The notes under the pieces: generated by a model
What the model saw: only the letters and a program-made list of their open reading frames with translations
What the model was told of the DNA's origin: nothing
Database searches by the model: none
Shown: positions 42,630-58,432 of the stretch, piece after piece
How positions within the stretch are numbered: position 1 is the first letter of the stretch
Layout: each line of letters begins with the position of its first letter
Position numbers and translations under genes: made by a program
Assembly: GCF_050947335.1 (NCBI RefSeq)
Contig: NW_027474134.1
Coordinates: 1 to 64,000, forward strand
Origin: Megachile rotundata
Taxonomy: Eukaryota > Arthropoda > Insecta > Hymenoptera > Megachilidae
Reading direction: 5' to 3'
Length of the DNA stretch: 64,000 bases

Positions 42630-43791
42630 TATTATGCTTATATGATCGATAGAACGACAATTACTATACTCGCTACTCTTATTATTATCAATCTAACTCA
42701 TATTATTAGCCACATTATGCTTATGTGATCGATAGAACGGCAATTACTATACTTATTACTATTACTATTATGAATCTAACTCATATCATTAACCATATTA
42801 TGCAGATATGATCCATAGAACTACAATTACTATACTCATTACTCTTATCATAATCAATCTAACTCATATTATTAACCGTATTATGCTTATATGATCGATA
42901 GAATTACAATTACTACACTAATTACTCTTATTATTATCAATCTAACTCATATTATTAGCCATATTATGCTTATATGATCGATAGAACGACAATTACTATA
43001 CTCATTACTCTTATTATTATCAATCTAACTCATATTATTAGGCATATTATGCTTATGTGATCGATAGAACGACAATTACTATACTTATTACTCTTACTAT
43101 TATCAATCTAATACATATTATTAGCCATATTATGCTGATATGATCGACAGAACGAAAATTACTATACTTATTACTCTTATTATTATCAATCTAACTCATA
43201 TTATTAGCCATATTATGCTTATATGATCGATAGAACGACAATTACTATACTCGCTACTCTTATTATTATCAATCTAACTCATATTATTAGCCACATTATG
43301 CTTATGTGATCGATAGAACGGCAATTACTATACTTATTACTATTACTATTATGAATCTAACTCATATCATTAACCATATTATGCAGATATGATCCATAGA
43401 ACTACAATTACTATACTCATTACTCTTATCATAATCAATCTAACTAATATTATTAACCGTATTATGCTTATATGATCGATAGAATTACAATTACTACACT
43501 AATTACTCTTATTATTATCAATCTAACTCATATTATTAGCCATATTATGCTTATATGATCGATAGAACGACAATTACTATACGCATTACTCTTATTATTA
43601 TCAATCTAACTCATATTATTAGCCATATTATGCTTATGTGATCGATAGAACGACAATTACTATACTTATTACTCTTACTATTATCAATCTAATACATATT
43701 ATTAGCCATATTATGCTGATATGATCGACAGAACGAAAATTACTATACTTATTACTCTTATTATTATCAATCTAACTCATATTATTAGCCA
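42630..43791 (-). repeat. 7-monomer tandem duplication (2 x 581 bp)
   Basis: CGCTACTC occurs at 42671 and 43252, 581 bp apart (7 x 83). Both halves contain the GAACGGCAATTAC, GATCCATAGAAC and AACCGTATTATG monomers in order. A few single-base differences separate them, such as CTAACTAATATT near 43443 against CTAACTCATATT near 42862. Confidence 0.8.
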
Positions 43792-43954
43792 TATTATGCT
43801 TATATGATCGATAGAACTACAATTACTACACTCATTACTCTTATTATAATCAATCTAACTGATATTATTAACCATATTATGCTAATATGATCGATAGAAC
43901 GACAATTACTATACTTATTACTTTTATCATTATCAATCTAACTCATATTATTAG

Positions 43955-43985
43955 CCATACTATGCTTAAGATAGAACGACAATTA
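43955..43985 (-). repeat. Monomer with a 6-bp deletion
   Basis: GCTTAAGATAGAACG replaces the usual GCTTAAATGATCGATAGAACG. Six bases including the GATC core are missing and the ATCGAT palindrome is lost. The register moves from -2 to -8 between 42478 and 44049. No second copy of this deletion was found. Confidence 0.88.
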
Positions 43986-44619
43986 CGATACTTATTACTC
44001 TTATTATTATCAATCTAACTCATATTATTAGATATATTATGCTTATATGATCGATAGAACGACAATTACTATACTCATTACTCTTATTATTATCAACCTA
44101 ACGCATATTATTAGCCATATTATGCTTATGTGATCGATAGAACGACAATTACTATACTTATTACTCTTATTATTATCAATCTAACTCATATTATTAGCCA
44201 TATTATGCTTATATGATCGATAGAACGACAATTACTATACTTATTACACTCACTGTTATCAATCTAACTCATATTATTAACCATATTATGCTTATATGAT
44301 CGATAGAACGACAATTACTATACTTATTACTCTTATTATTATCAATCTAACTCATATTATTAGCCATATTATGCTTATATGATCGATAGATCGACAATTA
44401 CTATACTCATTACTCTTATTATTATCAATCTAACTCATATTATTAGCCATATTATGCTTATATGATCGATAGAACGACAATTACTATACTTATTACTATT
44501 ATGATTATCAACCTAACTCATATTATTAGCCATATTATGCTTATATGAGCGATAGAACCACAATTGCTATACTTATTACTCTTATTATCATCAATCTAAC
44601 TCATATTATTAGCCATATT

Positions 44620-45410
44620 ATGCTTATGTGATCGATAAAACGACAATTACTATACTTATTACTCTTACTATTATCAATCTAACTCATATTATGAACCATA
44701 TTATGCTTATATGATAGACGGAACGACAATTACTATACTTATTACTTTTATCATCATCAATCTAACTCATATTATTAGCCATATTATGCTTAAATGATCG
44801 ATAGAACGACAATTACTATGCTTATTACTCTTAATATTATGAATCTAACTCATATTATTAGCCATATTATGCTTATATGATCGACAGAACGACAATTACT
44901 ATACTTATTACACTCACTGTTATCAATCTAACTCATATTATTAAACATATTATGCTTATATGATCGATAGAACGACAATTACTATACTTATTACTCCTAT
45001 TATTATCAATCTAACGCATATTATTAGCCATATTATGCTTATGTGATCGATAGGAAGACAATTACTATACTTATTACTCTTATTATTATGAATCTAACTC
45101 ATATTATTAACCATATTATGCAGATATGATCGATAGAACTACAATTACTATACTCATTACTCTTATCATAATCAATCTAACTCATATTATTAACCATATT
45201 ATGCTTAAATGATCGATAGAACGACAATTACTATGCTTATGACTCTTATTATTATCAATCTAACTCGTATTATTAGCCATATTATGCTTATATGATCGAT
45301 AGAACGACAATTACTATAGTCATTACTCTTATTATTTTCAATCCAACTCATATTATTAGCCATATTATGCTTATATGATCGATAGAACGACAATTACTAT
45401 ACTTATCACT
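44620..45410 (-). repeat. Higher-order block D, copy 1 (four copies)
   Basis: About 790 bp repeated at 49104-49894, 51843-52633 and 56491-57281. Shared rare monomers include GATAGACGGAACG, TTTTATCATCATC, CTTAATATTATG and TCATTACTCTTATTATTTTC. Offsets are 4484, 7223 and 11871 bp. These are multiples of 83 plus 2, the extra 2 bp being the insertion near 47312. Copies 2 to 4 are separated by exact multiples (2739 and 4648 bp). Copy 1 continues with copy 3 to about 46240. Confidence 0.8.
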
Positions 45411-47299
45411 CTTATTATTATCAATCTAACTCATATTATTAGCCATATTATGCTTATATGATCGACAGAAGGACAATTACTATACTTATTACACTCACTG
45501 TTATCAATCTAACTCATATTATTAACCATATTATGCTTATATGATCGATAGAACGACAATTACTATACTTATTACTCTTATTATTATCAATCTAACTCAT
45601 ATTATTAGCCATATTATGCTTATATGATCGATAGATCGACAATTACTATACTCATTACTCTTATTATTATCAATCTAACTCATATTATTAGCCATATTAT
45701 GCTTATATGATCGATAGAACGACAATTACTATACTTATTACTATTATGATTATCAACCTAACTCATATTATTAGCCATATTATGCTTATATGAGCGATAG
45801 AACCACAATTGCTATACTTATTACTCTTATTATCATCAATCTAACTCATATTATTAGCCATATTATGCTTATGTGATCGATAGAACGACAATTACTATAC
45901 TTATTACTCTTATTATTATCAATCTAACTCATATTATTAGCCATATTATGCTTATATGATCGATAGAACGACAATTACTATGCTTATTACTCTTAATATT
46001 ATCAATCTAACTCATATTATTAACCATATTATGGAGATACGAACGACATGACGACAATTGCTATACTCATTACTCTTATTATTATCAATCTAACTCATAT
46101 TATTAGCCATATTATGCTTATGTGATCGATAGAACGACAATTACTATACTCATTGCTCTTATTATTATCAATCTAACTCATATTATTAGCCATATTATGC
46201 TTATATGATCGATAGAACGACAATTACTATACTCGTTACTCTTATTTTTATCAATCTAACTCATATTATTAGCCATATTATGCTTATGTGATCGATTGAA
46301 CGACAATTACTATACTTATTACTATTATTATTACGAATCGCACTCATATTATTAACCATATTACGCAGATATGATCGATGGAACTACAATTACTATACTC
46401 ATTACTCTTATTATTATCAATCTAACTCATATTATTAGCCATATTATGCTTATATGATCGATAGAACGACAATTACTATACTCATTACTCTTATTATTAT
46501 CAATCTAACTCATATTATTAGCCATATTATGCTTATATGATCGATAGAACTACAATTACTACACTCATTACTCTTATTATAATCAATCTAACTGATATTA
46601 TTAACCATATTATGCTAATATGATCGATAGAACGACAATTACTATACTTATTACTCTTATTATTATCAATCTAACTCATATTATTAGCCATATTATGCTT
46701 ATGTGATCGATAGAACGACAATTACTATACTTATTACACTCACTATTATCAATCAAACTCATATTATTAACCATATTGTGCAGATATGATCGATAGAACG
46801 ACAATTACTATACTTATTACTCTTATTATAATCAATCTAACTCATATTATCAGCCATATTATGCTTATGTGATCGATAGAACGACAATTACTATACTCAT
46901 TGCTCTTATTATTATCAATCTAACTCATATTATTAGCCATATTATGCTTATATGATCGATAGAACGAGAATTACTATACTCATTACTCTTATTATAATCA
47001 ATCTAACTCATATTATCAGCCATATTATGCTTATGTGATCGATAGAACGACAATTACTATACTTATTACTCTTATTATTATCAATCTAACTCATATTATT
47101 AGCCATATTATGCTTATGTGATCGATAGAACGACAATTACTATACTTATTACTATTATTATTACGAATCGCACTCATATTATTAACCATATTATGCAGAT
47201 ATGATCGATGGAACTACAATTACTATACTCATTACTCTTATTATTATCAATCTAACTCATATTATTAGCCATATTATGCTTATATGATCGATAGAACTA

Positions 47300-47325
47300 C
47301 AATTACTACACTCTAATTACTCTTA
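47300..47325 (-). repeat. 2-bp insertion in one satellite monomer
   Basis: CTACACTCTAATTAC is found where other copies read CTACACTAATTAC or CTACACTCATTAC. The register changes from -8 to -6 here (GATCGA at 47371). It could be a junction between the two common variants or a sequence error. Confidence 0.75.
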
Positions 47326-48004
47326 TTATTATCAATCTAACTCATATTATTAGCCATATTATGCTTATATGATCGACAGAAGGACAATTACTATACATAT
47401 TACACTCACTGTTATCAATCTAACTCATATTATTAACCATATTATGCTTATATGATCGATAGAACGACAATTACTATACTTATTACTCCTATTATTATCA
47501 ATCTAACTCATATTATTAGCCATATTATGCTTATGTGATCGATAGGAAGACAATTACTATACTTATTACTCTTATTATTATGAATCTAACTCATATTATT
47601 AACCATATTATGCAGATATGATCGATAGAACTACAATTACTATACTCATTACTCTTATCATAATCAATCTAACTCATATTATTAACCATATTATGCTTAA
47701 ATGATCGATAGAACGACAATGACTATGCTTATGACTCTTATTATTATCAATCTAACTCATATTATTAGCCATATTATCCTTATATGATCGAAAGAACGAC
47801 AATTACTATACCTATTACTCTTATTATTATCAATCTAACTCATATTATTAGCCATATTATGCTTATATGATCGATAGAACGAGAATTACTATACTCACTA
47901 CTCTTAGTACTATCAATCCAACTCATATTATTAGCCATATTATCCTTATATGATCGAAAGAACGACAATTACTATACTTATTACTCTTATTATTATCAAT
48001 CTAA

Positions 48005-51000
48005 CTCATATTATTAGCCATATTATGCTTATATGATCGATAGAACTACAATTACTACACTCATTACTCTTATTATAATCAATCTAACTGATATTATTAA
48101 CCATATTATGCTAATATGATCGATAGAACGACAATTACTATACTTATTACTCTTATTATTATCAATCTAACTCATATTATTAGCCATATTATGCTTATGT
48201 GATCGATAGAACGACAATTACTATACTTATTACACTCACTATTATCAATCAAACTCATATTATTAACCATATTGTGCAGATATGATCGATAGAACGACAA
48301 TTACTATACTTATTACTCTTATTATAATCAATCTAACTCATATTATCAGCCATATTATGCTTATGTGATCGATAGAACGACAATTACTATACTTATTACT
48401 CTTATTATTATTAATCTAACTCATATTATTAGCCATATTATGCTTATGTGATCGATAGAACGACAATTACTATACTTATTACTATTATTATTACGAATCG
48501 CACTCATATTATTAACCATATTATGCAGATATGATCGATGGAACTACAATTACTATACTCATTACTCTTATTATTATCAATCTAACTCATATTATTAGCC
48601 ATATTATGCTTATATGATCGATAGAACGACAATTACTATACTCATTACTCTTATTATTATCAATCTAACTCATATTATTAGCCATATTATGCGTAAATGA
48701 TCGATAGAACTACAATTACTATACTTATTACTATTATTATTATGAATCTAACTCATATTATTAGTCACATTATGCTTATGTGATCGATAGAACGACATCT
48801 ACTATACTTACTACTCTTATTGTTACGAATCTAACTCATATTATTAACCATATTACGCAGATATGATCGATAGAACGACAATTACTACACTCATTGCTCT
48901 TATTATTATTAATATAACTCATATTATTAGCCACATTATGCTTATATGATCGATAGACCGACAATTACTATACTCATTGCTCTTATTATTATCAATCTAA
49001 CTCATATTATTAGCCATATTATGCTTATATGATCGATAGAACGACAATTACTATACTCATTACTCTTATTATTATCAATCTAACTCGTATTATTAGCCAT
49101 ATTATGCTTATGTGATCGATAAAACGACAATTACTATACTTATTACTCTTACTATTATCAATCTAACTCATATTATGAACCATATTATGCTTATATGATA
49201 GACGGAACGACAATTACTATACTTATTACTTTTATCATCATCAATCTAACTCATATTATTAGCCATATTATGCTTAAATGATCGATAGAACGACAATTAC
49301 TATGCTTATTACTCTTAATATTATGAATCTAACTCATATTATTAGCCATATTATGCTTATATGATCGACAGAACGACAATTACTATACTTATTACACTCA
49401 CTGTTATCAATCTAACTCATATTATTAAACATATTATGCTTATATGATCGATAGAACGACAATTACTATACTTATTACTCCTATTATTATCAATCTAACT
49501 CATATTATTAGCCATATTATGCTTATGTGATCGATAGGAAGACAATTACTATACTTATTACTCTTATTATTATGAATCTAACTCATATTATTAACCATAT
49601 TATGCAGATATGATCGATAGAACTACAATTACTATACTCATTACTCTTATCATAATCAATCTAACTCATATTATTAACCATATTATGCTTAAATGATCGA
49701 TAGAACGACAATTACTATGCTTATGACTCTTATTATTATCAATCTAACTCGTATTATTAGCCATATTATGCTTATATGATCGATAGAACGACAATTACTA
49801 TAGTCATTACTCTTATTATTTTCAATCCAACTCATATTATTAGCCATATTATGCTTATATGATCGATAGAACGACAATTACTATACTTATTACTCTTATT
49901 ATTATCAATCTAACTCATATTATTAGCCATATTATGCTTATATGATCGATAGATCGACAATTACTATACTCATTACTCTTATTATTATCAATCTAACTCA
50001 TATTATTAACCATATTACGCTTATATGATCGATAGAACTACAATTACTACACTAATTACTCTTATTATTATCAATCTAACTCATATTATTAGCCATATTA
50101 TGCTTATATGATCGACAGAAGGACAATTACTATACTTATTACACTCACTGTTATCAATCTAACTCATATTATTAACCATATTATACTTATATGATCGATA
50201 GAACGACAATTACTATACTTATTACTCCTATTATTATCAATCTAACTCATATTATTAGCCATATTATGCTTACGTGATCGATAGGAAGACAATTACTATA
50301 CTTATTACTCTTATTATTATGAATCTAACTCATATTATTAACCATATCATGCAGATATGATCGATAGAACTACAATTACTATACTCATTACTCTTATCAT
50401 AATCAATCTAACTCATATTATTAACCATATTATGCTTAAATGATCGATAGAACGACAATTACTATGCTTATGACTCTTATTATTATCAATCTAACTCATA
50501 TTATTAGCCATATTATCCTTATATGATCGAAAGAACGACAATTACTATACTTATTACTCTTATTATTATCAATCTAACTCATATTATTAGCCATATTATG
50601 CTTATATGATCGATAGAACGAGAATTACTATACTCACTACTCTTAGTACTATCAATCCAACTCATATTATTAGCCATATTATGCTTATATGATCGATAGA
50701 ACGACAATTACTATACTTATTACTCTTATTATTATCAATCTAACTCATATTATTAGCCATATTATGCTTATATGATCGATAGATCGACAATTACTATACT
50801 CATTACTCTTATTATTATCAATCTAACTCATATTATTAACCATATTATGCTTATATGATCGATAGAACTACAATTACTACACTAATTACTCTTATTATTA
50901 TCAATCTAACTCATATTATTAGCCATATTATGCTTATATGATCGATAGAACGACAATTACTATACTTATTACTCTTATTATTATCAATCTAACTCATATT

Positions 51001-51045
51001 ATTAACCATATTATGCTTATGTGATCGATAGAACGACAATTACTA
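48005..51045 (-). repeat. Higher-order block E, copy 1 (repeated at 55.39-58.43 kb)
   Basis: About 3.04 kb recurs 7387 bp later (89 x 83). The GCGTAAATG variant at 48691 and 56078 is one anchor. Others are the ACATCTACTATAC monomer and the end of the block D copy at 49689 and 57076. Before about 48005 and after about 51045 the variant series differ. Copies differ by isolated bases, for example ATATGATCG near 50029 against ATATGCTCG near 57411. Confidence 0.82.
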
Positions 51046-53739
51046 TACTCATTGCTCTTATTATTATCAATCTAACTCATATTATTAGCCATATTATGCT
51101 TATATGATCGATAGAACGACAATTACTATACTCGTTACTCTTATTTTTATCAATCTAACTCATATTATTAGCCATATTATGCTTATGTGATCGATAGAAC
51201 GACAATTACTATACTTATTACTATTATTATTACGAATCGCACTCATATTATTAACCATATTATGCAGATATGATCGATGGAACTACAATTACTATACTCA
51301 TTACTCTTATTATTATCAATCTAACTCATATTATTAGCCATATTATGCTTATATGATCGATGGAACGACAATTACTATACTCATTACTCTTATTATTATC
51401 AATCTAACTCATATTATTAGCCATATTATGCTTATATGATCGATAGAACTACAATTACTACACTCATTACTCTTATTATAATCAATCTAACTCGTATTAT
51501 TAGCCATATTATGCTTATGTGATCGATAAAACGACAATTACTATACTTATTACTCTTACTATTATCAATCTAACTCACATTATGAACCATATTACGCAGA
51601 TATGATCGATAGAACGACAATTACTACACTCATTGCTCTTATTATTATTAATATAACTCATATTATTAGCCACATTATGCTTATATGATCGATAGACCGA
51701 CAATTACTATACTCATTGCTCTTATTATTATCAATCTAACTCATATTATTAGCCATATTATGCTTATATGATCGATAGAACGACAATTACTATACTCATT
51801 ACTCTTATTATTATCAATCTAACTCGTATTATTAGCCATATTATGCTTATGTGATCGATAAAACGACAATTACTATACTTATTACTCTTACTATTATCAA
51901 TCTAACTCATATTATGAACCATATTATGCTTATATGATAGACGGAACGACAATTACTATACTTATTACTTTTATCATCATCAATCTAACTCATATTATTA
52001 GCCATATTATGCTTAAATGATCGATAGAACGACAATTACTATGCTTATTACTCTTAATATTATGAATCTAACTCATATTATTAGCCATATTATGCTTATA
52101 TGATCGACAGAACGACAATTACTATACTTATTACACTCACTGTTATCAATCTAACTCATATTATTAAACATATTATGCTTATATGATCGATAGAACGACA
52201 ATTACTATACTTATTACTCCTATTATTATCAATCTAACGCATATTATTAGCCATATTATGCTTATGTGATCGATAGGAAGACAATTACTATACTTATTAC
52301 TCTTATTATTATGAATCTAACTCATATTATTAACCATATTATGCAGATATGATCGATAGAACTACAATTACTATACTCATTACTCTTATCATAATCAATC
52401 TAACTCATATTATTAACCATATTATGCTTAAATGATCGATAGAACGACAATTACTATGCTTATGACTCTTATTATTATCAATCTAACTCGTATTATTAGC
52501 CATATTATGCTTATATGATCGATAGAACGACAATTACTATAGTCATTACTCTTATTATTTTCAATCCAACTCATATTATTAGCCATATTATGCTTATATG
52601 ATCGATAGAACGACAATTACTATACTTATCACTCTTATTATTATCAATCTAACTCATATTATTAGCCATATTATGCTTATATGATCGACAGAAGGACAAT
52701 TACTATACTTATTACACTCACTGTTATCAATCTAACTCATATTATTAACCATATTATGCTTATATGATCGATAGAACGACAATTACTATACTTATTACTC
52801 TTATTATTATCAATCTAACTCATATTATTAGCCATATTATGCTTATATGATCGATAGATCGACAATTACTATACTCATTACTCTTATTATTATCAATCTA
52901 ACTCATATTATTAGCCATATTATGCTTATATGATCGATAGAACGACAATTACTATACTTATTACTATTATGATTATCAACCTAACTCATATTATTAGCCA
53001 TATTATGCTTATATGAGCGATAGAACGACAATTGCTATACTTATTACTCTTATTATCATCAATCTAACTCATATTATTAGCCATATTATGCTTATGTGAT
53101 CGATAGAACGACAATTACTATACTTATTACTCTTATTATTATCAATCTAACTCATATTATTAGCCATATTATGCTTATATGATCGATAGAACGACAATTA
53201 CTATGCTTATTACTCTTAATATTATCAATCTAACTCATATTATTAACCATATTATGGAGATACGAACGACATGACGACAATTGCTATACTCATTACTCTT
53301 ATTATTATCAATCTAACTCATATTATTAGCCATATTATGCTTATGTGATCGATAGAACGACAATTACTATACTCATTGCTCTTATTATTATCAATCTAAC
53401 TCATATTATTAGCCATATTATGCTTATATGATCGATAGAACGACAATTACTATACTCGTTACTCCTATTATTATCAATCTAACTCATATTATTAGCCATA
53501 TTATGCTTATGTGATCGATAGGAAGACAATTACTATACTTATTACTCTTATTATTATGAATCTAACTCATATTATTAACCATATTATGCAGATATGATCG
53601 ATAGAACTACAATTACTATACTCATTACTCTTATCATAATCAATCTAACTCATATTATTAACCATATTATGCTTAAATGATCGATAGAACGACAATGACT
53701 ATGCTTATGACTCTTATTATTATCAATCTAACTCATATT

Positions 53740-55160
53740 ATTAGCCATATTATCCTTATATGATCGAAAGAACGACAATTACTATACTTTTTACTCTTAT
53801 TATTATCAATCTAACTCATATTATTAGCCATTTTATGCTTATATGATCGATAGAACGAGAATTACTATACTCACTACTCTTAGTACTATCAATCCAACTC
53901 ATATTATTAGCCATATTATCCTTATATGATCGAAAGAACGACAAATACTATACTTATTACTCTTATTATTATCAATCTAACTCATATTATTAGCCATATT
54001 ATGCTTATATGATCGATAGAACGACAATTACTATACTCATTACTCTTAGTACTATCAATCCAACTCATATTATTAGCCATATTATGCTTATATGATCGAT
54101 AGAACGACAATTACTATACTTATTACTCTTATTATTATCAATCTAACTCATATTATTAGCCATATTATGCTTATATGATCGATAGAACGACAATTACTAT
54201 ACTTATTACTCTTATTATTATCAATCTAACTCATATTATTAACCATATTATGCTGATGTGATCGATAGAACGACAATTACTATACTCATTGCTCTTATTA
54301 TTATCAATCTAACTCATATTATTAGCCATATTATGCTTATATGATCGATAGAACGACAATTACTATACTCGTTACTCTTATTTTTATCAATCTAACTCAT
54401 ATTATTAGCCATATTATGCTTATATGATCGATAGAACTACAATTACTACACTAATTACTCTTATTATTATCAATCTAACTCATATTATTAGCCATATTAT
54501 CCTTATATGATCGAAAGAACGACAATTACTATACTTTTTACTCTTATTATTATCAATCTAACTCATATTATTAGCCATTTTATGCTTATATGATCGATAG
54601 AACGAGAATTACTATACTCACTACTCTTAGTACTATCAATCCAACTCATATTATTAGCCATATTATCCTTATATGATCGAAAGAACGACAAATACTATAC
54701 TTATTACTCTTATTATTATCAATCTAACTCATATTATTAGCCATATTATGCTTATATGATCGATAGAACGACAATTACTATACTCATTACTCTTAGTACT
54801 ATCAATCCAACTCATATTATTAGCCATATTATGCTTATATGATCGATAGAACGACAATTACTATACTTATTACTCTTATTATTATCAATCTAACTCATAT
54901 TATTAGCCATATTATGCTTATATGATCGATAGAACGACAATTACTATACTTATTACTCTTATTATTATCAATCTAACTCATATTATTAACCATATTATGC
55001 TGATGTGATCGATAGAACGACAATTACTATACTCATTGCTCTTATTATTATCAATCTAACTCATATTATTAGCCATATTATGCTTATATGATCGATAGAA
55101 CGACAATTACTATACTCGTTACTCTTATTTTTATCAATCTAACTCATATTATTAGCCATA
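53740..55160 (-). repeat. 9-monomer tandem duplication (747-bp offset), right arm
   Basis: TTAGTACT occurs at 53880 and 54046, and again at 54627 and 54793. Each pair is 166 bp apart and the pairs are 747 bp apart (9 x 83). Shared rare changes include CTTTTTACTC and GCCATTTTATG, so the copies look essentially identical over about 675 bp. The period equals that of the left-arm duplication at 9046-10537, with different monomers. Confidence 0.85.
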
Positions 55161-55389
55161 TTATGCTTATGTGATCGATAGAACGACAATTACTATACTT
55201 ATTACTATTATTATTACGAATCGCACTCATATTATTAACCATATTATGCAGATATGATCGATGGAACTACAATTACTATACTCATTACTCTTATTATTAT
55301 CAATCTAACTCATATTATTAGCCATATTATGCTTATATGATCGATAGAACGACAATTACTATACTCATTACTCTTATTATTATCAATCT

Positions 55390-58300
55390 AACTCATATTA
55401 TTAGCCATATTATGCTTATATGATCGATAGAACTACAATTACTACACTCATTACTCTTATTATAATCAATCTAACTGATATTATTAACCATATTATGCTA
55501 ATATGATCGATAGAACGACAATTACTATACTTATTACTCTTATTATTATCAATCTAACTCATATTATTAGCCATATTATGCTTATGTGATCGATAGAACG
55601 ACAATTACTATACTTATTACACTCACTATTATCAATCAAACTCATATTATTAACCATATTGTGCAGATATGATCGATAGAACGACAATTACTATACTTAT
55701 TACTCTTATTATAATCAATCTAACTCATATTATCAGCCATATTATGCTTATGTGATCGATAGAACGACAATTACTATACTTATTACTCTTATTATTATTA
55801 ATCTAACTCATATTATTAGCCATATTATGCTTATGTGATCGATAGAACGACAATTACTATACTTATTACTATTATTATTACGAATCGCACTCATATTATT
55901 AACCATATTATGCAGATATGATCGATGGAACTACAATTACTATACTCATTACTCTTATTATTATCAATCTAACTCATATTATTAGCCATATTATGCTTAT
56001 ATGATCGATAGAACGACAATTACTATACTCATTACTCTTATTATTATCAATCTAACTCATATTATTAGCCATATTATGCGTAAATGATCGATAGAACTAC
56101 AATTACTATACTTATTACTATTATTATTATGAATCTAACTCATATTATTAGTCACATTATGCTTATGTGATCGATAGAACGACATCTACTATACTTATTA
56201 CTCTTATTGTTACGAATCTAACTCATATTATTAACCATATTACGCAGATATGATCGATAGAACGACAATTACTACACTCATTGCTCTTATTATTATTAAT
56301 ATAACTCATATTATTAGCCACATTATGCTTATATGATCGATAGACCGACAATTACTATACTCATTGCTCTTATTATTATCAATCTAACTCATATTATTAG
56401 CCATATTATGCTTATATGATCGATAGAACGACAATTACTATACTCATTACTCTTATTATTATCAATCTAACTCGTATTATTAGCCATATTATGCTTATGT
56501 GATCGATAAAACGACAATTACTATACTTATTACTCTTACTATTATCAATCTAACTCATATTATGAACCATATTATGCTTATATGATAGACGGAACGACAA
56601 TTACTATACTTATTACTTTTATCATCATCAATCTAACTCATATTATTAGCCATATTATGCTTAAATGATCGATAGAACGACAATTACTATGCTTATTACT
56701 CTTAATATTATGAATCTAACTCATATTATTAGCCATATTATGCTTATATGATCGACAGAACGACAATTACTATACTTATTACACTCACTGTTATCAATCT
56801 AACTCATATTATTAAACATATTATGCTTATATGATCGATAGAACGACAATTACTATACTTATTACTCCTATTATTATCAATCTAACTCATATTATTAGCC
56901 ATATTATGCTTATGTGATCGATAGGAAGACAATTACTATACTTATTACTCTTATTATTATGAATCTAACTCATATTATTAACCATATTATGCAGATATGA
57001 TCGATAGAACTACAATTACTATACTCATTACTCTTATCATAATCAATCTAACTCATATTATTAACCATATTATGCTTAAATGATCGATAGAACGACAATT
57101 ACTATGCTTATGACTCTTATTATTATCAATCTAACTCGTATTATTAGCCATATTATGCTTATATGATCGATAGAACGACAATTACTATAGTCATTACTCT
57201 TATTATTTTCAATCCAACTCATATTATTAGCCATATTATGCTTATATGATCGATAGAACGACAATTACTATACTTATTACTCTTATTATTATCAATCTAA
57301 CTCATATTATTAGCCATATTATGCTTATATGATCGATAGATCGACAATTACTATACTCATTACTCTTATTATTATCAATCTAACTCATATTATTAACCAT
57401 ATTACGCTTATATGCTCGATAGAACTACAATTACTACACTAATTACTCTTATTATTATCAATCTAACTCATATTATTAGCCATATTATGCTTATATGATC
57501 GACAGAAGGACAATTACTATACTTATTACACTCACTGTTATCAATCTAACTCATATTATTAACCATATTATACTTATATGATCGATAGAACGACAATTAC
57601 TATACTTATTACTCCTATTATTATCAATCTAACTCATATTATTAGCCATATTATGCTTACGTGATCGATAGGAAGACAATTACTATACTTATTACTCTTA
57701 TTATTATGAATCTAACTCATATTATTAACCATATCATGCAGATATGATCGATAGAACTACAATTACTATACTCATTACTCTTATCATAATCAATCTAACT
57801 CATATTATTAACCATATTATGCTTAAATGATCGATAGAACGACAATTACTATGCTTATGACTCTTATTATTATCAATCTAACTTATATTATTAGCCATAT
57901 TATCCTTATATGATCGAAAGAACGACAATTACTATACTTATTACTCTTATTATTATCAATCTAACTCATATTATTAGCCATATTATGCTTATATGATCGA
58001 TAGAACGAGAATTACTATACTCACTACTCTTAGTACTATCAATCCAACTCATATTATTAGCCATATTATGCTTATATGATCGATAGAACGACAATTACTA
58101 TACTTATTACTCTTATTATTATCAATCTAACTCATATTATTAGCCATATTATGCTTATATGATCGATAGATCGACAATTACTATACTCATTACTCTTATT
58201 ATTATCAATCTAACTCATATTATTAACCATATTATGCTTATATGATCGATAGAACTACAATTACTACACTAATTACTCTTATTATTATCAATCTAACTCA

Positions 58301-58432
58301 TATTATTAGCCATATTATGCTTATATGATCGATAGAACGACAATTACTATACTTATTACTCTTATTATTATCAATCTAACTCATATTATTAACCATATTA
58401 TGCTTATGTGATCGATAGAACGACAATTACTA
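55390..58432 (-). repeat. Higher-order block E, copy 2
   Basis: The second copy of 48005-51045 at an offset of 7387 bp, with the GCGTAAATG anchor at 56078. It contains block D copy 4 (56491-57281). Its last kilobase overlaps the beginning of the 34-monomer repeat that fills the rest of the window, so blocks of different length are nested here. Confidence 0.8.

Noticed and set aside
45205..45393. A 62-codon open reading frame on the - strand, repeated identically at 49689-49877, 52428-52616 and 57076-57264
   Set aside because: It lies entirely within satellite monomers. It is open only because a few point variants in block D remove the usual stops. 83 bp is not divisible by three, so it reads each monomer in a different frame. 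The product is low-complexity (Ser, Asn, Ile, Arg) with no domain. The four identical copies follow from block duplication, not from coding constraint.
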